Below the pieces are notes generated by a model. That model searched no databases, was not told the DNA's origin, and saw nothing but the letters and a program-made list of their open reading frames with translations. The translations under genes were made by a program, and so were the position numbers. This document shows positions 47,102 to 56,700 of a stretch of DNA of 64,000 nucleotides, one piece after another. The stretch lies in assembly GCF_022763305.1 (NCBI RefSeq), contig NZ_JALEGT010000010.1:82598-146597 (forward strand), in the 5' to 3' direction. How positions within the stretch are numbered: the first letter of the stretch is position 1; each line of letters starts with the position of its first letter. Origin of the DNA: Marivita sp. (GTDB taxonomy: Bacteria > Pseudomonadota > Alphaproteobacteria > Rhodobacterales > Rhodobacteraceae).

Positions 47102-47872
47102 ATGCCCAGATTTGCCCTGAAAGTCGAATATGATGGCGCGCCCTTTGCCGGTTGGCAAAGGCAAGCAGAGCAGCCGTCGGTACAGGGTGCGATCGAGGCG
47201 GCGCTGGCCAGGCTGGAGCCGGGCGAGCATACGATTGCGGCGGCGGGACGGACGGATGCGGGCGTGCATGCGCGCGGGCAGGTCTGTCATTGCGATCTGC
47301 TAAAGGACTGGTCGCCGTTTCGGTTGTCCGAGGCGCTGAATTATCACCTCAAGCCCCTGCCAGTCGCCATTGTCGCTGCGGCCGAGGTCGAGGGCGATTG
47401 GCATGCGCGGTTTTCTGCGGTGGAGCGGCGTTATCTGTTTCGGCTGGTGTCGCGCCGTGCGACGCTGACACTGGAAGCCGGACAGGTCTGGCAGGTGAAG
47501 CACGATCTGGAGCTTGCGCCCATGCAGGAGGCGGCGCAGCAGCTGATCGGGCTGCATGACTTCACCACCTTCCGGTCGACCATGTGCCAAGCGGCATCGC
47601 CGGTGAAGACGCTGGATGCGCTGGACATCAGCTGCGTGGAAACCGACTGGGGCGCGGAGTTCCAGTTCCGACTGCGCGCGCGGTCCTTCCTGCACAATCA
47701 GGTGCGCAGTTTTGTCGGCACGCTGGAACGGGTCGGGGCGGGTGCATGGGCGCCGGAGGATGTGAAGACCGCTTTGGAAGCCCGGGATCGGGCGGCCTGT
47801 GGGCCAGTTTGTCCGCCGCAGGGCTTATATCTGGTGGGGGTTGGCTATCCGGACGATCCGTTCGGGGGCTGA
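47102..47872 (+). CDS. truA: tRNA pseudouridine(38-40) synthase
   Basis: 256 residues starting [19 protein letters not shown]. The catalytic Asp is in [15 protein letters not shown]. It isomerises U38-U40 in the anticodon arm. It is divergent from ycjX, with 111 bases between starts. Confidence 0.95.
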   Translation: MPRFALKVEYDGAPFAGWQRQAEQPSVQGAIEAALARLEPGEHTIAAAGRTDAGVHARGQVCHCDLLKDWSPFRLSEALNYHLKPLPVAIVAAAEVEGDWHARFSAVERRYLFRLVSRRATLTLEAGQVWQVKHDLELAPMQEAAQQLIGLHDFTTFRSTMCQAASPVKTLDALDISCVETDWGAEFQFRLRARSFLHNQVRSFVGTLERVGAGAWAPEDVKTALEARDRAACGPVCPPQGLYLVGVGYPDDPFGG

Positions 47873-47906
47873 AAGGATTTGCGCTGCGCGGGGCGCATCG
47901 CCGGGC

Positions 47907-47990
47907 GTCGGATTTTTGAAAAATCCGACTGGGGCGCTGCCCCAGACCCCGAAGTATTTTTGAACCAGAGAAGAATGGGACTTGTTTTGC
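47907..47990 (+). repeat. Double-hairpin intergenic element after truA
   Basis: GTCGGATTTTT and AAAAATCCGAC form an 11-base perfect inverted repeat (47907-47929). It is followed at once by GGGGC-GCT-GCCCC (47931-47943) and then by AGACCCCGAAGTATTTTTG and GAACCAGAGAAG. The layout resembles intergenic elements recalled from other Rhodobacterales genomes, often near gene 3' ends. No other copy was found in this window. Confidence 0.6.
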
Positions 47991-48173
47991 GGGCGGTTTT
48001 GCCCGATGAGGCAGGTCATGACAAACCTGACCGCTATCCGACGAGACTTCTGATCTTGCTTTGCCGCCCCGAACTGTGGGCGATCCGTCACCTTTTGTCT
48101 GAATTCACATCCTTTCCGTTGACTTGGCCCGCGCCGCTTGGCACGGCTTGGGCTTCCTGAAATGAGGTTTCCC

Positions 48174-49355
48174 ATGATCCCCTCTGTCCTGCCGACCTAT
48201 TCCCGCGCGCCGCTTCATTTTGTGAAGGGCGAAGGCACCTGGCTGATCGAGGCGGACGGGCGACGTTTCCTTGATCTGGGCGCGGGCATCGCGGTCAACG
48301 CGCTGGGCCATGCGCATCCCGCGCTTGTCCAGGCATTGACCGAACAGGCTCAGAAGCTCTGGCATGTGTCGAACCTCTACGAGATCCCGCAGCAGCAGGC
48401 GCTGGCGGACAAGCTGGTGGCGGCCAGTTTTGCGGATACGGTGTTCTTTACCAATTCGGGAACGGAATCCTGCGAGCTCGCCGTCAAGATGGCGCGCAAG
48501 TACTGGTACGAGAAGGGCCATCCCGAGAAGACCACGATCCTGACCTTCGAAGGATCATTCCACGGTCGGTCCTCGGCGGGCATTGCTGCGGCCGGATCGG
48601 AAAAGATGACCAAGGGGTTTGCGCCGCTGCTGCCGGGTTTCAAACATGTGCCTTGGGCGGATCACGATGCGCTGCACGCTGCGATTGATGACAGTGTCGG
48701 TGCGATCCTGATCGAACCTGTGCAGGGCGAGGGGGGGATCAGGCCGCTGCCGGACCAGTGCCTCAAGGGGTTGCGGGCGCTGTGCGATGAAAAAGGCCTG
48801 TTGCTGATCCTTGACGAGGTGCAATGCGGCGTGTCCCGGACCGGGCGTCTGTTTGCGCATGAATGGGCGGGTGTGACGCCTGACATCATGATGGTCGCCA
48901 AGGGCATCGGCGGGGGGTTCCCGCTGGGCGCGGTTTTGGCCACCGAAGAGGCGGCATCCGGCATGACGGCGGGCACACATGGGTCGACCTATGGCGGCAA
49001 TCCTCTGGCCTGTGCGGTGGGCTGCGCGGTCATAGACATTGTCAGCACGCCGGAATTTCTGGAGACGGTGAACGCGCGGGCCGGGTTCCTGCGGCAGAAG
49101 CTGGAAGGGCTGGTTGCGGCGCATCCCGACGTGTTCGAGGGGGTGCGCGGCATGGGCCTGATGCTTGGGCTGAAATGCAAGGTGGCCCCGATCGACATGG
49201 TCAAGGCGGGGTATGAGTGCGGGGTGATCACCGTGCCTGCGGCGGACAACGTGGTGCGCCTGCTGCCGCCGCTCAACATCAGCGAGGACGAGATTTCCGA
49301 GGCGGTGAACCGGCTGGATTTCGCAGCGGACGCGGTTCTCGAGGCGAAGGGCTGA
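48174..49355 (+). CDS. argD: Acetylornithine aminotransferase
   Basis: 393 residues. PLP-enzyme landmarks are LILDEVQCGVSRTGRLFAHE and the Lys in MVAKGIGGGFPLGAV. Fold type I class III aminotransferase, converting N-acetylglutamate semialdehyde to acetylornithine. ATG 48174 matches the family start; the upstream frame to 48138 is not used. argF follows after three bases. Confidence 0.95.
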   Translation: MIPSVLPTYSRAPLHFVKGEGTWLIEADGRRFLDLGAGIAVNALGHAHPALVQALTEQAQKLWHVSNLYEIPQQQALADKLVAASFADTVFFTNSGTESCELAVKMARKYWYEKGHPEKTTILTFEGSFHGRSSAGIAAAGSEKMTKGFAPLLPGFKHVPWADHDALHAAIDDSVGAILIEPVQGEGGIRPLPDQCLKGLRALCDEKGLLLILDEVQCGVSRTGRLFAHEWAGVTPDIMMVAKGIGGGFPLGAVLATEEAASGMTAGTHGSTYGGNPLACAVGCAVIDIVSTPEFLETVNARAGFLRQKLEGLVAAHPDVFEGVRGMGLMLGLKCKVAPIDMVKAGYECGVITVPAADNVVRLLPPLNISEDEISEAVNRLDFAADAVLEAKG

Positions 49356-49358
49356 GAC

Positions 49359-50285
<927 letters not shown>

Positions 50286-50294
50286 CGATCCTTT

Positions 50295-50325
50295 GTCCGG
50301 GGCGCGCGCCCTGCGCGCTTCGGAC
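50295..50325. terminator. Hairpin between argF and convergent permease
   Basis: GTCCGGGGCGCGC pairs with GCGCGCTTCGGAC (13 pairs including two G-T) around GCCCT. It begins nine bases after the argF stop and ends four bases before the stop of the opposite gene. A T run is lacking. Confidence 0.6.
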
Positions 50326-50328
50326 CCA

Positions 50329-51531
50329 TTATCCGACGAACAGACCGACGATCAGCCACAGATAGGCCAGCATCGCAAGCGCGAAGAGCGCCTTTTCGAG
50401 GCCTCCTGCGCCGATGGACGTGTCTAACCCGTTCCTCCGGACATGTGTGCCCACGCAAAGGGCCGACAGCGCGATAAAGCCCATGTTGAGCCAGACCGTG
50501 TAGTCGATGGCGAAAAACTCCCGATCCGTCACAGCGCGGACCTGATCTGCCGAGGGCAGAAGGCCCAGAAAAGCAAAGCCGTAATGCAGCAGCATTGCGG
50601 TTGTGACGAGGATCACCAGAAAGACGCCAAGAATATAGAACGCCATCCGCCATCCGTAATATTTCGCGTTGACCCGCAGAACGGGCAGCACGACGAGGTC
50701 GGAAAAGATGAAGGCCATGATCCCGGCAAAGGCGACACCGTTTCCGTAGAGCACCGCAGCCAAGGGAATGTTGCCCATGGAGCCGATGAAGGTGAAAAAG
50801 GCCGCGACCGGGCCGACAAGGGCCTGGGCCAGCACGTCGAGGACGGTTGGATCGTCGCCACCGATGAAGAGCCATTCGAAAAAGCGGCGAGGAACGAAGG
50901 CGGCAATGATCCCGGCGACGGTGAAGCCGACGGTCACGTCTTTCCACACCATCTGCCATTCCATGAAATAGCGCATGGCCACCTGGCCCCAGACCTTGGA
51001 TGAGGTGAGCTTCTCGCGCAGGGGACGGTTCGGATCCGCCATTCCCGCGCCTGAGTCTTCCTGCGCCCGGGCTGTGTCCCGGGCGGTGTCGATAGGGGCC
51101 AGCGGCCGGGTCAGGCGGACGACCAGCCACATCAGCAGGATCAGAAGGACACCGCCGACATATTCACCGACCACGAATTGCCAGCCCAGGAAGATCGCGA
51201 TGATGATCCCAAGCTCGACCACGAGATTTGTCGAGGCGAGCAGAAATGCCATGGCGGGAATGAACCCGGCCCCTTTGGCAAAGAGGGCGCGGGCGCCTGA
51301 CAGGGCGGCAAAGCTGCAGGACGAACTGAGAAACCCGAAGAGGGTACCAAGCGCCACCGATTTCGGCCCGTCCTGCCCCATGGCCTGCTGCATCCTGTCC
51401 CGGGTCACGAAGACCTGGATCATGGATGAGATCAGGTAGCCAAACCCGAACGCCCAGAAGGCTGTCCAGAAGAGTCCGAGCGTGGTGATCGCGGCGCTGT
51501 GCCAAGTCTCAAAGAAAGCGGTTTGTGTCAT
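50329..51531 (-). CDS. YraQ/UPF0718 family permease
   Basis: About 400 residues, with 8-10 hydrophobic spans. FGFLSSSCSFAALSGARALF, with the Cys-containing SSSCSFA, is the core motif of this permease family, also seen in putative metal- or arsenic-related exporters. ATG 51531 is used; a GTG at 51555 would add eight residues. Substrate unknown. Confidence 0.88.
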   Translation of the reverse strand: MTQTAFFETWHSAAITTLGLFWTAFWAFGFGYLISSMIQVFVTRDRMQQAMGQDGPKSVALGTLFGFLSSSCSFAALSGARALFAKGAGFIPAMAFLLASTNLVVELGIIIAIFLGWQFVVGEYVGGVLLILLMWLVVRLTRPLAPIDTARDTARAQEDSGAGMADPNRPLREKLTSSKVWGQVAMRYFMEWQMVWKDVTVGFTVAGIIAAFVPRRFFEWLFIGGDDPTVLDVLAQALVGPVAAFFTFIGSMGNIPLAAVLYGNGVAFAGIMAFIFSDLVVLPVLRVNAKYYGWRMAFYILGVFLVILVTTAMLLHYGFAFLGLLPSADQVRAVTDREFFAIDYTVWLNMGFIALSALCVGTHVRRNGLDTSIGAGGLEKALFALAMLAYLWLIVGLFVG

Positions 51532-51654
51532 CGTCCGATCATTTGCCTCTGGCACTGTCGTGCCGTCCGCGCGAAACGCACGGGGTATCAGGGAAATGGA
51601 TTGGCAGCGGGTAAGGTTCCTTGCATGGTTCCCAACGGGGACCTGCGGCAGAGA

Positions 51655-51876
51655 TCAGTCCGGCACGTTGTCCACGCCGGAGCCGCCCCAAGGCTGGCAC
51701 CGTGCGATGCGCCGGACCGTCAGCCAGCCGCCCTTGATCCCGCCGTGTTTGCGCAGCGCTTCGAGAGCATAGGCCGAACAGGTCGGATGGTAGCGACAAT
51801 TATGCCCGACCCAGGGGCTGAAGATCAGGCGATAGGCCCGGATGGGCAGGGACAGAGTCCAGGCAAGCGGGCTCAT
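51655..51876 (-). CDS. yidD: Membrane protein insertion efficiency factor YidD
   Basis: 73 residues with the family pattern [20 protein letters not shown] and [14 protein letters not shown]. YidD aids membrane protein insertion by YidC. Its ATG overlaps the rnpA stop. The usual downstream yidC is not found here; a permease gene follows after 120 bases. Confidence 0.95.
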   Translation of the reverse strand: MSPLAWTLSLPIRAYRLIFSPWVGHNCRYHPTCSAYALEALRKHGGIKGGWLTVRRIARCQPWGGSGVDNVPD

Positions 51877-52277
51877 CCGGACGCGTGGATTTTGCGCAGC
51901 GCGTAGGCCAGATCGCCTTTGAGCGCCCGAAAGTCGCGGTCGATCGTGACGCCGGGACGGCCGATCAGAACATAATCCCAGCCGGGTTGCGCCCCCGGCA
52001 GAAGGGCTTCGGCCACCACAGCACGCAGACGGCGTTTGGCGCGGTTGCGGGCGACGGCGTTGCCGATCTTCTTGGAGCAGGTATAGCCGACGCGGATCGT
52101 CGGGTCGCCGTCGTCGCGGTCCCGTGCCTGTACGAGCATCCCGTCGGTGCCACGACGCAGCGCTCTGGCCGCGCGCAGGAAGTCGGCGCGGTTCCGCAAT
52201 ACGGTCACGGGTGGACATGACAACACCGCCGGAGGCGTGTTTCCCCTTGTGTCCAAGGAGGCCTCCGGCGGTGTCAT
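51873..52277 (-). CDS. rnpA: Ribonuclease P protein component
   Basis: 134 residues from ATG 52277. RNRAKRRLR is the RNA-binding signature, and [19 protein letters not shown] is conserved. It binds RNase P RNA for tRNA 5' maturation. The first 20 residues are encoded within a large inverted repeat, so a GTG at 52208, just inside the family's conserved region, is a real alternative start. It is coupled to yidD. Confidence 0.92.
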   Translation of the reverse strand: MTPPEASLDTRGNTPPAVLSCPPVTVLRNRADFLRAARALRRGTDGMLVQARDRDDGDPTIRVGYTCSKKIGNAVARNRAKRRLRAVVAEALLPGAQPGWDYVLIGRPGVTIDRDFRALKGDLAYALRKIHASG

Positions 52278-52280
52278 GTC
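52214..52280. promoter_or_regulatory. Large inverted repeat covering the rnpA start
   Basis: ACACCGCCGGAGGC (52223-52236) pairs perfectly with GCCTCCGGCGGTGT (52261-52274). The stem is extended by GACATG (52214-52219) with CATGTC (52275-52280) after a three-base bulge. The ATG of rnpA (52277-52275) lies within the stem, 26 bases after the rpmH stop. This could limit rnpA translation or act as a partial terminator or processing site. Confidence 0.7.
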
Positions 52281-52306
52281 AGATTGCCTGCGATGTCGCG
52301 GGACGC

Positions 52307-52441
52307 TTACGCGGTCAGCGACTTGCGGCCACGTGCGCGGCGCGCGTTCAGGACTTTGCGGCCGCCCTTGGTGGCCATGCGCGCACGGAAACCGTGGCGA
52401 CGCTTGCGAACGAGGTTCGAGGGCTGATAGGTGCGTTTCAT
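52307..52441 (-). CDS. rpmH: Ribosomal protein L34
   Basis: 44 residues, [18 protein letters not shown] onwards, matching the universal L34 sequence and length. First gene of rpmH-rnpA-yidD with its own strong promoter. Confidence 0.98.
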   Translation of the reverse strand: MKRTYQPSNLVRKRRHGFRARMATKGGRKVLNARRARGRKSLTA

Positions 52442-52508
52442 CGCGTCCAACTCCGTTTCATCGGGCCGGGCCGCGCGGATTCGGCGACCGGGTGTGTTCG
52501 AAGCCCGT

Positions 52509-52537
52509 GCTATAGGCAGGTGACTTTGGGTTGTCAA
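52509..52537 (-). promoter_or_regulatory. Sigma-70 promoter of rpmH
   Basis: On the minus strand TTGACA (52537-52532) and TATAGC (52514-52509) are spaced by 17 bases, about 68 bases before the rpmH start. This is the best consensus housekeeping promoter seen. Confidence 0.85.
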
Positions 52538-52943
52538 ACGCTGTGTCGCGGATTTTCGGTGATTTTCTTGGACAGGCGACCAAGACGTGGCCGCATCCTG
52601 CGCGTTCCGTGGCGGAACACAGTCGTGGTGCGGGCCAATTGCCTGACGGCCGTACCGCAAGGACAGTTGCAATCCGGCAAGGGACATCAGGATCGCATGA
52701 AGGATGTCCTTGCGTGAAACATTCGGACACGGCGGCGTGTGAACCTGACACAGACTGCAACAAAGCCCGGATGCCAGAGGCGCGTTTGTTTCAATCTTCG
52801 CCCATGACGTCGGGATTCTCACGTAAAACGGATCGCCCGATCAAGCAGGCGTGAGCCGGGTGTTGCCGCGCTGCGTCAAGGGTCATGTTTCAGCCAAGAC
52901 AATCACATGAGATAGAGAGGCGGCCCTCCCCGGCCTGTATGAC
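52538..52943. other. Intergenic region upstream of rpmH and the TVP38 gene
   Basis: About 400 bases between divergent genes. Some short open frames occur but lack ribosome sites and family-like sequence. No RNA gene, repeat or origin feature was recognised. Confidence 0.6.
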
Positions 52944-53678
52944 ATGACCAACATGACAGACACCCAAGACACCCCTGCGTGGAAACGCTATGCGCCACTG
53001 ATCGCCATCGGTGCCGTGGCTCTGGTCGGTGCGTTTACGCTGCGTGACTACCTGAGCTTTGAAACGCTGGCGGCGAATCGCGAAGCGCTCGAGGCGTTTC
53101 GGGACGCGAATTACCTTCTGACGGCGGGTGTGTTCATGCTGGCCTATGTTGTGATCGTCGGGTTTTCCCTGCCCGGGGCCACCATCGCGACGCTGACGGG
53201 CGGGTTTCTGTTCGGCGTGTTCCCCGGTGCGCTCTTCAACGTGCTGGCTGCCACGGTTGGCGCAACGGTGATCTTCCTTGCAGCGCGCTACGGGTTGGGC
53301 GAACGGCTGGCCGCCAAGATGGACGCAAGCGACGGTGCCGTGCGCAAGATCAAGGACGGGATCGACGAGAACCAGTGGTCGATGCTGTTCCTGATCCGAT
53401 TGGTGCCGGCGGTGCCGTTCTTCGTGGCGAACCTTGTGCCCGCATTGGTCGGGGTGCCGCTGTACCGGTTCTTCGTGTCGACCTTCCTCGGCATCATTCC
53501 CGGCGGTGTTGTCTATACCTCGGTCGGCGCCGGTCTGGGCGAGGTCTTTGCACGGGGCGAGACACCGAACCTCGGCATCATCTTCGAACCGCACATCCTT
53601 TTGCCGATCCTTGGTCTCTGTGCCCTCGCGGCACTGCCGATCGTGCTGAAGGCCGTGCGCGGCAAGAAGGGGCTGTGA
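52944..53678 (+). CDS. TVP38/TMEM64 (DedA-like) family membrane protein
   Basis: 244 residues with about six hydrophobic segments. The SNARE-associated/VTT core is visible as GFSLPGATIATLTGGFLFG and RLVPAVPFFVANLVPALVG. ATG 52953 is an alternative start. The flavoprotein gene starts two bases after its stop, a pairing seen in other genomes. Members may act in lipid handling or membrane homeostasis. Confidence 0.92.
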   Translation: MTNMTDTQDTPAWKRYAPLIAIGAVALVGAFTLRDYLSFETLAANREALEAFRDANYLLTAGVFMLAYVVIVGFSLPGATIATLTGGFLFGVFPGALFNVLAATVGATVIFLAARYGLGERLAAKMDASDGAVRKIKDGIDENQWSMLFLIRLVPAVPFFVANLVPALVGVPLYRFFVSTFLGIIPGGVVYTSVGAGLGEVFARGETPNLGIIFEPHILLPILGLCALAALPIVLKAVRGKKGL

Positions 53679-53680
53679 TC

Positions 53681-55099
53681 ATGGAGAAGATCAAGACGGA
53701 TGTTCTGGTGATCGGTGCGGGCTCTGGTGGCTTGTCGGTGGCCGCAGGTGCGGTGCAGATGGGGGCAAGCGTTGTCCTTCTCGAAGCGCACAAGATGGGG
53801 GGCGACTGCCTCAACTACGGCTGTGTGCCCTCGAAGGCGCTGATCGCCTCGGCCAAGACGGCCTATGCCATGACCCATGGGGATCGCTACGGCATCGCCA
53901 CTGTGACCCCTCAGGTGAATTACGCGGCCGCCAAGGATCATGTGGCTGATGTCATCAGCCAGATCGAACCCGTGGACAGCCAGGAACGGTTCGAAGGTCT
54001 GGGGGTGCGGGTGATCCGCGAATTCGGGCGCTTCGTGTCCCCGACCGAGGTCGAGGCGGGCCAGTATCGCATCACCGCGCGTCGGGTGGTCATCGCGACC
54101 GGATCATCGCCCTTCGTGCCGCCGATCCCCGGTCTCGACACCGTGCCCTACATCACCAACGAGTCCCTGTGGGAGCTGCGCGAACAGCCCGAGCATCTGC
54201 TGGTGATCGGAGGTGGCCCCATCGGGATGGAGATGGCGCAGGCGCATCTGCGGCTTGGGTCGAAAGTCACGGTGATCGAAGGCGCCAAGGCGCTGGGCAA
54301 GGATGACCCCGAGATGGCCGAAATCGTGCTGGACAGCCTGCGCGAAGAGGGTCTGGAGATTGCCGAAGGCTCGAATGCCAAAGAAGTGCGCGGCAAAGAG
54401 GGCGCGATCGAGGTCGAGACAGAAGACGGTCAGGTTTACAAAGGCACGCATATTCTTGTTGCTGTCGGCCGCAAAGCGAACACCGCAGGTCTTGATCTGG
54501 AGAAGGCGGGAATCAAGACAACGCGGACCGGCATCGAGGTGGACGCTACGATGCGCACCTCGAACAAGAAGGTTTACGCCATCGGCGATGTGGCGGGCGG
54601 TCTGCAATTCACCCATGTCGCGGGCTACCATGCCGGGGTGATCATCCGCTCCATGCTGTTCGGGCTGCCTGCCAAGGCGTCGACACGGCATATCCCTTGG
54701 GCCACTTACACGCAGCCGGAGCTGGCGCAGGTCGGTCTGACCGAGGCGCAGGCGCGCAAGGAGCATGGAACCAAGCTTGAAGTCGTGCGCTTTCACTTCA
54801 ACCACAACGACCGGGCGATTGCCGAGCGCAAGACACGCGGACTGATCAAGGTGATGGTGGTCAAGGGCCGTCCGGTCGGTGCGTCGATTGCCGGAGAGCA
54901 GGCGGGTGAGTTGATCAATCTCTGGGCGCTGGTGATCGCCAACAAGATGAAGATGGGCCAGATCGCCAACATGGTCGCGCCCTATCCGACAATCGGGGAA
55001 CTTAACAAACGGGCGGCGGGAGCCTATTTTTCACCCCGACTGTTTGAAAGTGACACGGTGAAGAAAGTTGTCGGATTTGTTCAGAAATGGCTGCCCTGA
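53681..55099 (+). CDS. Class I pyridine nucleotide-disulfide oxidoreductase-like flavoprotein
   Basis: 472 residues. The FAD site VIGAGSGGLSVA (10-21) and redox pair CLNYGCVPSK (Cys43, Cys48) are intact, as is the NAD(P)H motif VIGGGPIGMEMA. The C-terminal dimer domain has APYPTIGE at 433-440, where lipoamide dehydrogenase has HxHPT..E; the catalytic His is replaced by Tyr435. It thus resembles mercuric reductase or lipoamide dehydrogenase but probably uses another acceptor. It follows the TVP38 gene and precedes a kinase. Confidence 0.92.
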   Translation: MEKIKTDVLVIGAGSGGLSVAAGAVQMGASVVLLEAHKMGGDCLNYGCVPSKALIASAKTAYAMTHGDRYGIATVTPQVNYAAAKDHVADVISQIEPVDSQERFEGLGVRVIREFGRFVSPTEVEAGQYRITARRVVIATGSSPFVPPIPGLDTVPYITNESLWELREQPEHLLVIGGGPIGMEMAQAHLRLGSKVTVIEGAKALGKDDPEMAEIVLDSLREEGLEIAEGSNAKEVRGKEGAIEVETEDGQVYKGTHILVAVGRKANTAGLDLEKAGIKTTRTGIEVDATMRTSNKKVYAIGDVAGGLQFTHVAGYHAGVIIRSMLFGLPAKASTRHIPWATYTQPELAQVGLTEAQARKEHGTKLEVVRFHFNHNDRAIAERKTRGLIKVMVVKGRPVGASIAGEQAGELINLWALVIANKMKMGQIANMVAPYPTIGELNKRAAGAYFSPRLFESDTVKKVVGFVQKWLP

Positions 55100-55123
55100 C
55101 GTGACGGGCCCGGGGCGAAGGTC

Positions 55124-56506
55124 ATGCTGAACTCCCTGTCCGGTCGGTTCCTGATTTTGACCACCATCTTCGTGATGCTGGCCGAGGTGATGATCTTTGT
55201 CCCCTCGATCGCCCGCTACCGCGAGGATTTCCTTCTGAACCGGCTGGAACGGGCACAGATTGCGTCGCTGGCGCTTTTGGCGGACGACATGATCGACAGC
55301 GATCTCGAGGCTGAGCTGCTGCTGAACGCGGGCGTGTTCAACGTGGTGCTGCGGCGTGACGAGTTGCGGCAGCTTGTGCTCTCGTCCCCCATGCCCAGCG
55401 AGGTGTCGCAGACCTTCGATCTCCGCGAGGCCACGGCGCTGTCCCTGATCCGGGATGCAATGGCGCGGCTGGCCACGCCCGAGACCGAGACCATCCGCGT
55501 GATCGGCAACCCGTTCCGCGACGGCGGTCTGCTGATCGAAATCACGCTCGACACCACGGAACTGCGCATGGCGATGATCGACTATGGCCTGCGCATCCTT
55601 GTCCTGTCGGCAGTAATTTCCATCGTGACAGCGGGGTTGCTGTTCCTGGCGGTGCGGGTGCTGCTGGTGAAGCCGATCAAGGGGGTGGTCGGGCATATGC
55701 AAAGCTATGCCAAGGCCCCCGAGGATGCCCGGCGGATTATCCAGCCTTCGGCTGGAGTGACGGAATTGCGCGACGCCGAAAAGGCGCTGCAATCACTGCA
55801 GACCCAACTGACACAGGCGCTTAAACAGAAAGAGCGGCTGGCCCAGCTTGGCGGAGCGGTGGCCCGTGTGAGCCACGACCTGCGCAACATCCTGACCTCG
55901 GCACAGCTGTTCACCGACCGGATTGAGATGAGCGAGGACCCGGCGGTCAAGCGTATGGCGCCGAAACTGGTCAATTCGATCACCCGCGCGGTGTCGCTTT
56001 GCGAAAGCACGCTTGCATTTGGACGCGCCGAGGAGCCTGCGCCGACTCTGACACTGATCAATCTCGCGCAGCTCGTGTCCGACGTGCTCGACAGCGAACG
56101 CTTGGCCATTGGCGAATTCGATCTGAGCCTCAGCGAGGATGTTCCCGGCAACCTCATGGTCCGGGCCGATCCCGAGCAGATGTACCGCGTGCTCTCGAAC
56201 CTCGTGCGCAACGCGCGTCAGGCCATCATCGGCACCGGCAAACCGGGCGAGATCAACGTGGCGGCCAAGATCTGCGATGACGCCTGGTGCATTGACGTCA
56301 CCGACACCGGGCCGGGTCTGCCGCCAAAAGCGGTGGAGCACCTGTTCCAGCCCTTCCAGGGCGGGGCGCGCAAGGGCGGATCCGGGCTTGGACTGGCCAT
56401 CGCCGAGGAACTGGTTCGGGGCCATGGCGGGACCCTGACATTGGTCAGAACCGACGCAACCGGCACGGCCTTCCGCATCCGCCTGCCGATGGGCGGGCTC
56501 GCCTGA
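55124..56506 (+). CDS. Membrane-bound sensor histidine kinase
   Basis: 460 residues. Two spans (about 9-29 and 160-185) enclose a periplasmic domain of about 130 residues. A HAMP-like linker leads to the H-box VSHDLRNILT (His near 251), N-box NLVRNARQA, and G-boxes DTGPGLP and GSGLGLAIA. No response regulator gene adjoins it. It follows the flavoprotein by 24 bases, so it may sense the same redox or membrane signal. Confidence 0.93.
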   Translation: MLNSLSGRFLILTTIFVMLAEVMIFVPSIARYREDFLLNRLERAQIASLALLADDMIDSDLEAELLLNAGVFNVVLRRDELRQLVLSSPMPSEVSQTFDLREATALSLIRDAMARLATPETETIRVIGNPFRDGGLLIEITLDTTELRMAMIDYGLRILVLSAVISIVTAGLLFLAVRVLLVKPIKGVVGHMQSYAKAPEDARRIIQPSAGVTELRDAEKALQSLQTQLTQALKQKERLAQLGGAVARVSHDLRNILTSAQLFTDRIEMSEDPAVKRMAPKLVNSITRAVSLCESTLAFGRAEEPAPTLTLINLAQLVSDVLDSERLAIGEFDLSLSEDVPGNLMVRADPEQMYRVLSNLVRNARQAIIGTGKPGEINVAAKICDDAWCIDVTDTGPGLPPKAVEHLFQPFQGGARKGGSGLGLAIAEELVRGHGGTLTLVRTDATGTAFRIRLPMGGLA

Positions 56507-56586
56507 GCGGTCCTGCGCAAGGTATAAAAATTTCTTGGAATTTGCGCTTGCATCACCCCGGCACTGGGTCTATTTCCACGCCTCAC

Positions 56587-56663
56587 GGACCGATAGCTCA
56601 GCTGGATAGAGTACTTGACTACGAATCAAGGGGTCGGGGGTTCGAATCCTCCTCGGTCCGCCA
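56587..56663 (+). tRNA. tRNA-Arg (anticodon ACG)
   Basis: 77-base cloverleaf: acceptor GGACCGA/TCGGTCC, D arm AGCTCAGCTGGATAGAGT, anticodon stem CTTGA/TCAAG with loop CTACGAA (anticodon ACG), T arm GGTTCGAATCC and encoded CCA. A34 is the substrate of TadA, encoded at 20.3 kb. Confidence 0.97.
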
Positions 56664-56700
56664 CTTCCCCCTTGATCCAGCCGAACACCCTGCCTGATCG

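Noticed and set aside
52531..52854. 107-codon frame upstream of the TVP38 gene
   Set aside because: It covers the rpmH promoter on the other strand and shows no ribosome site or domain.
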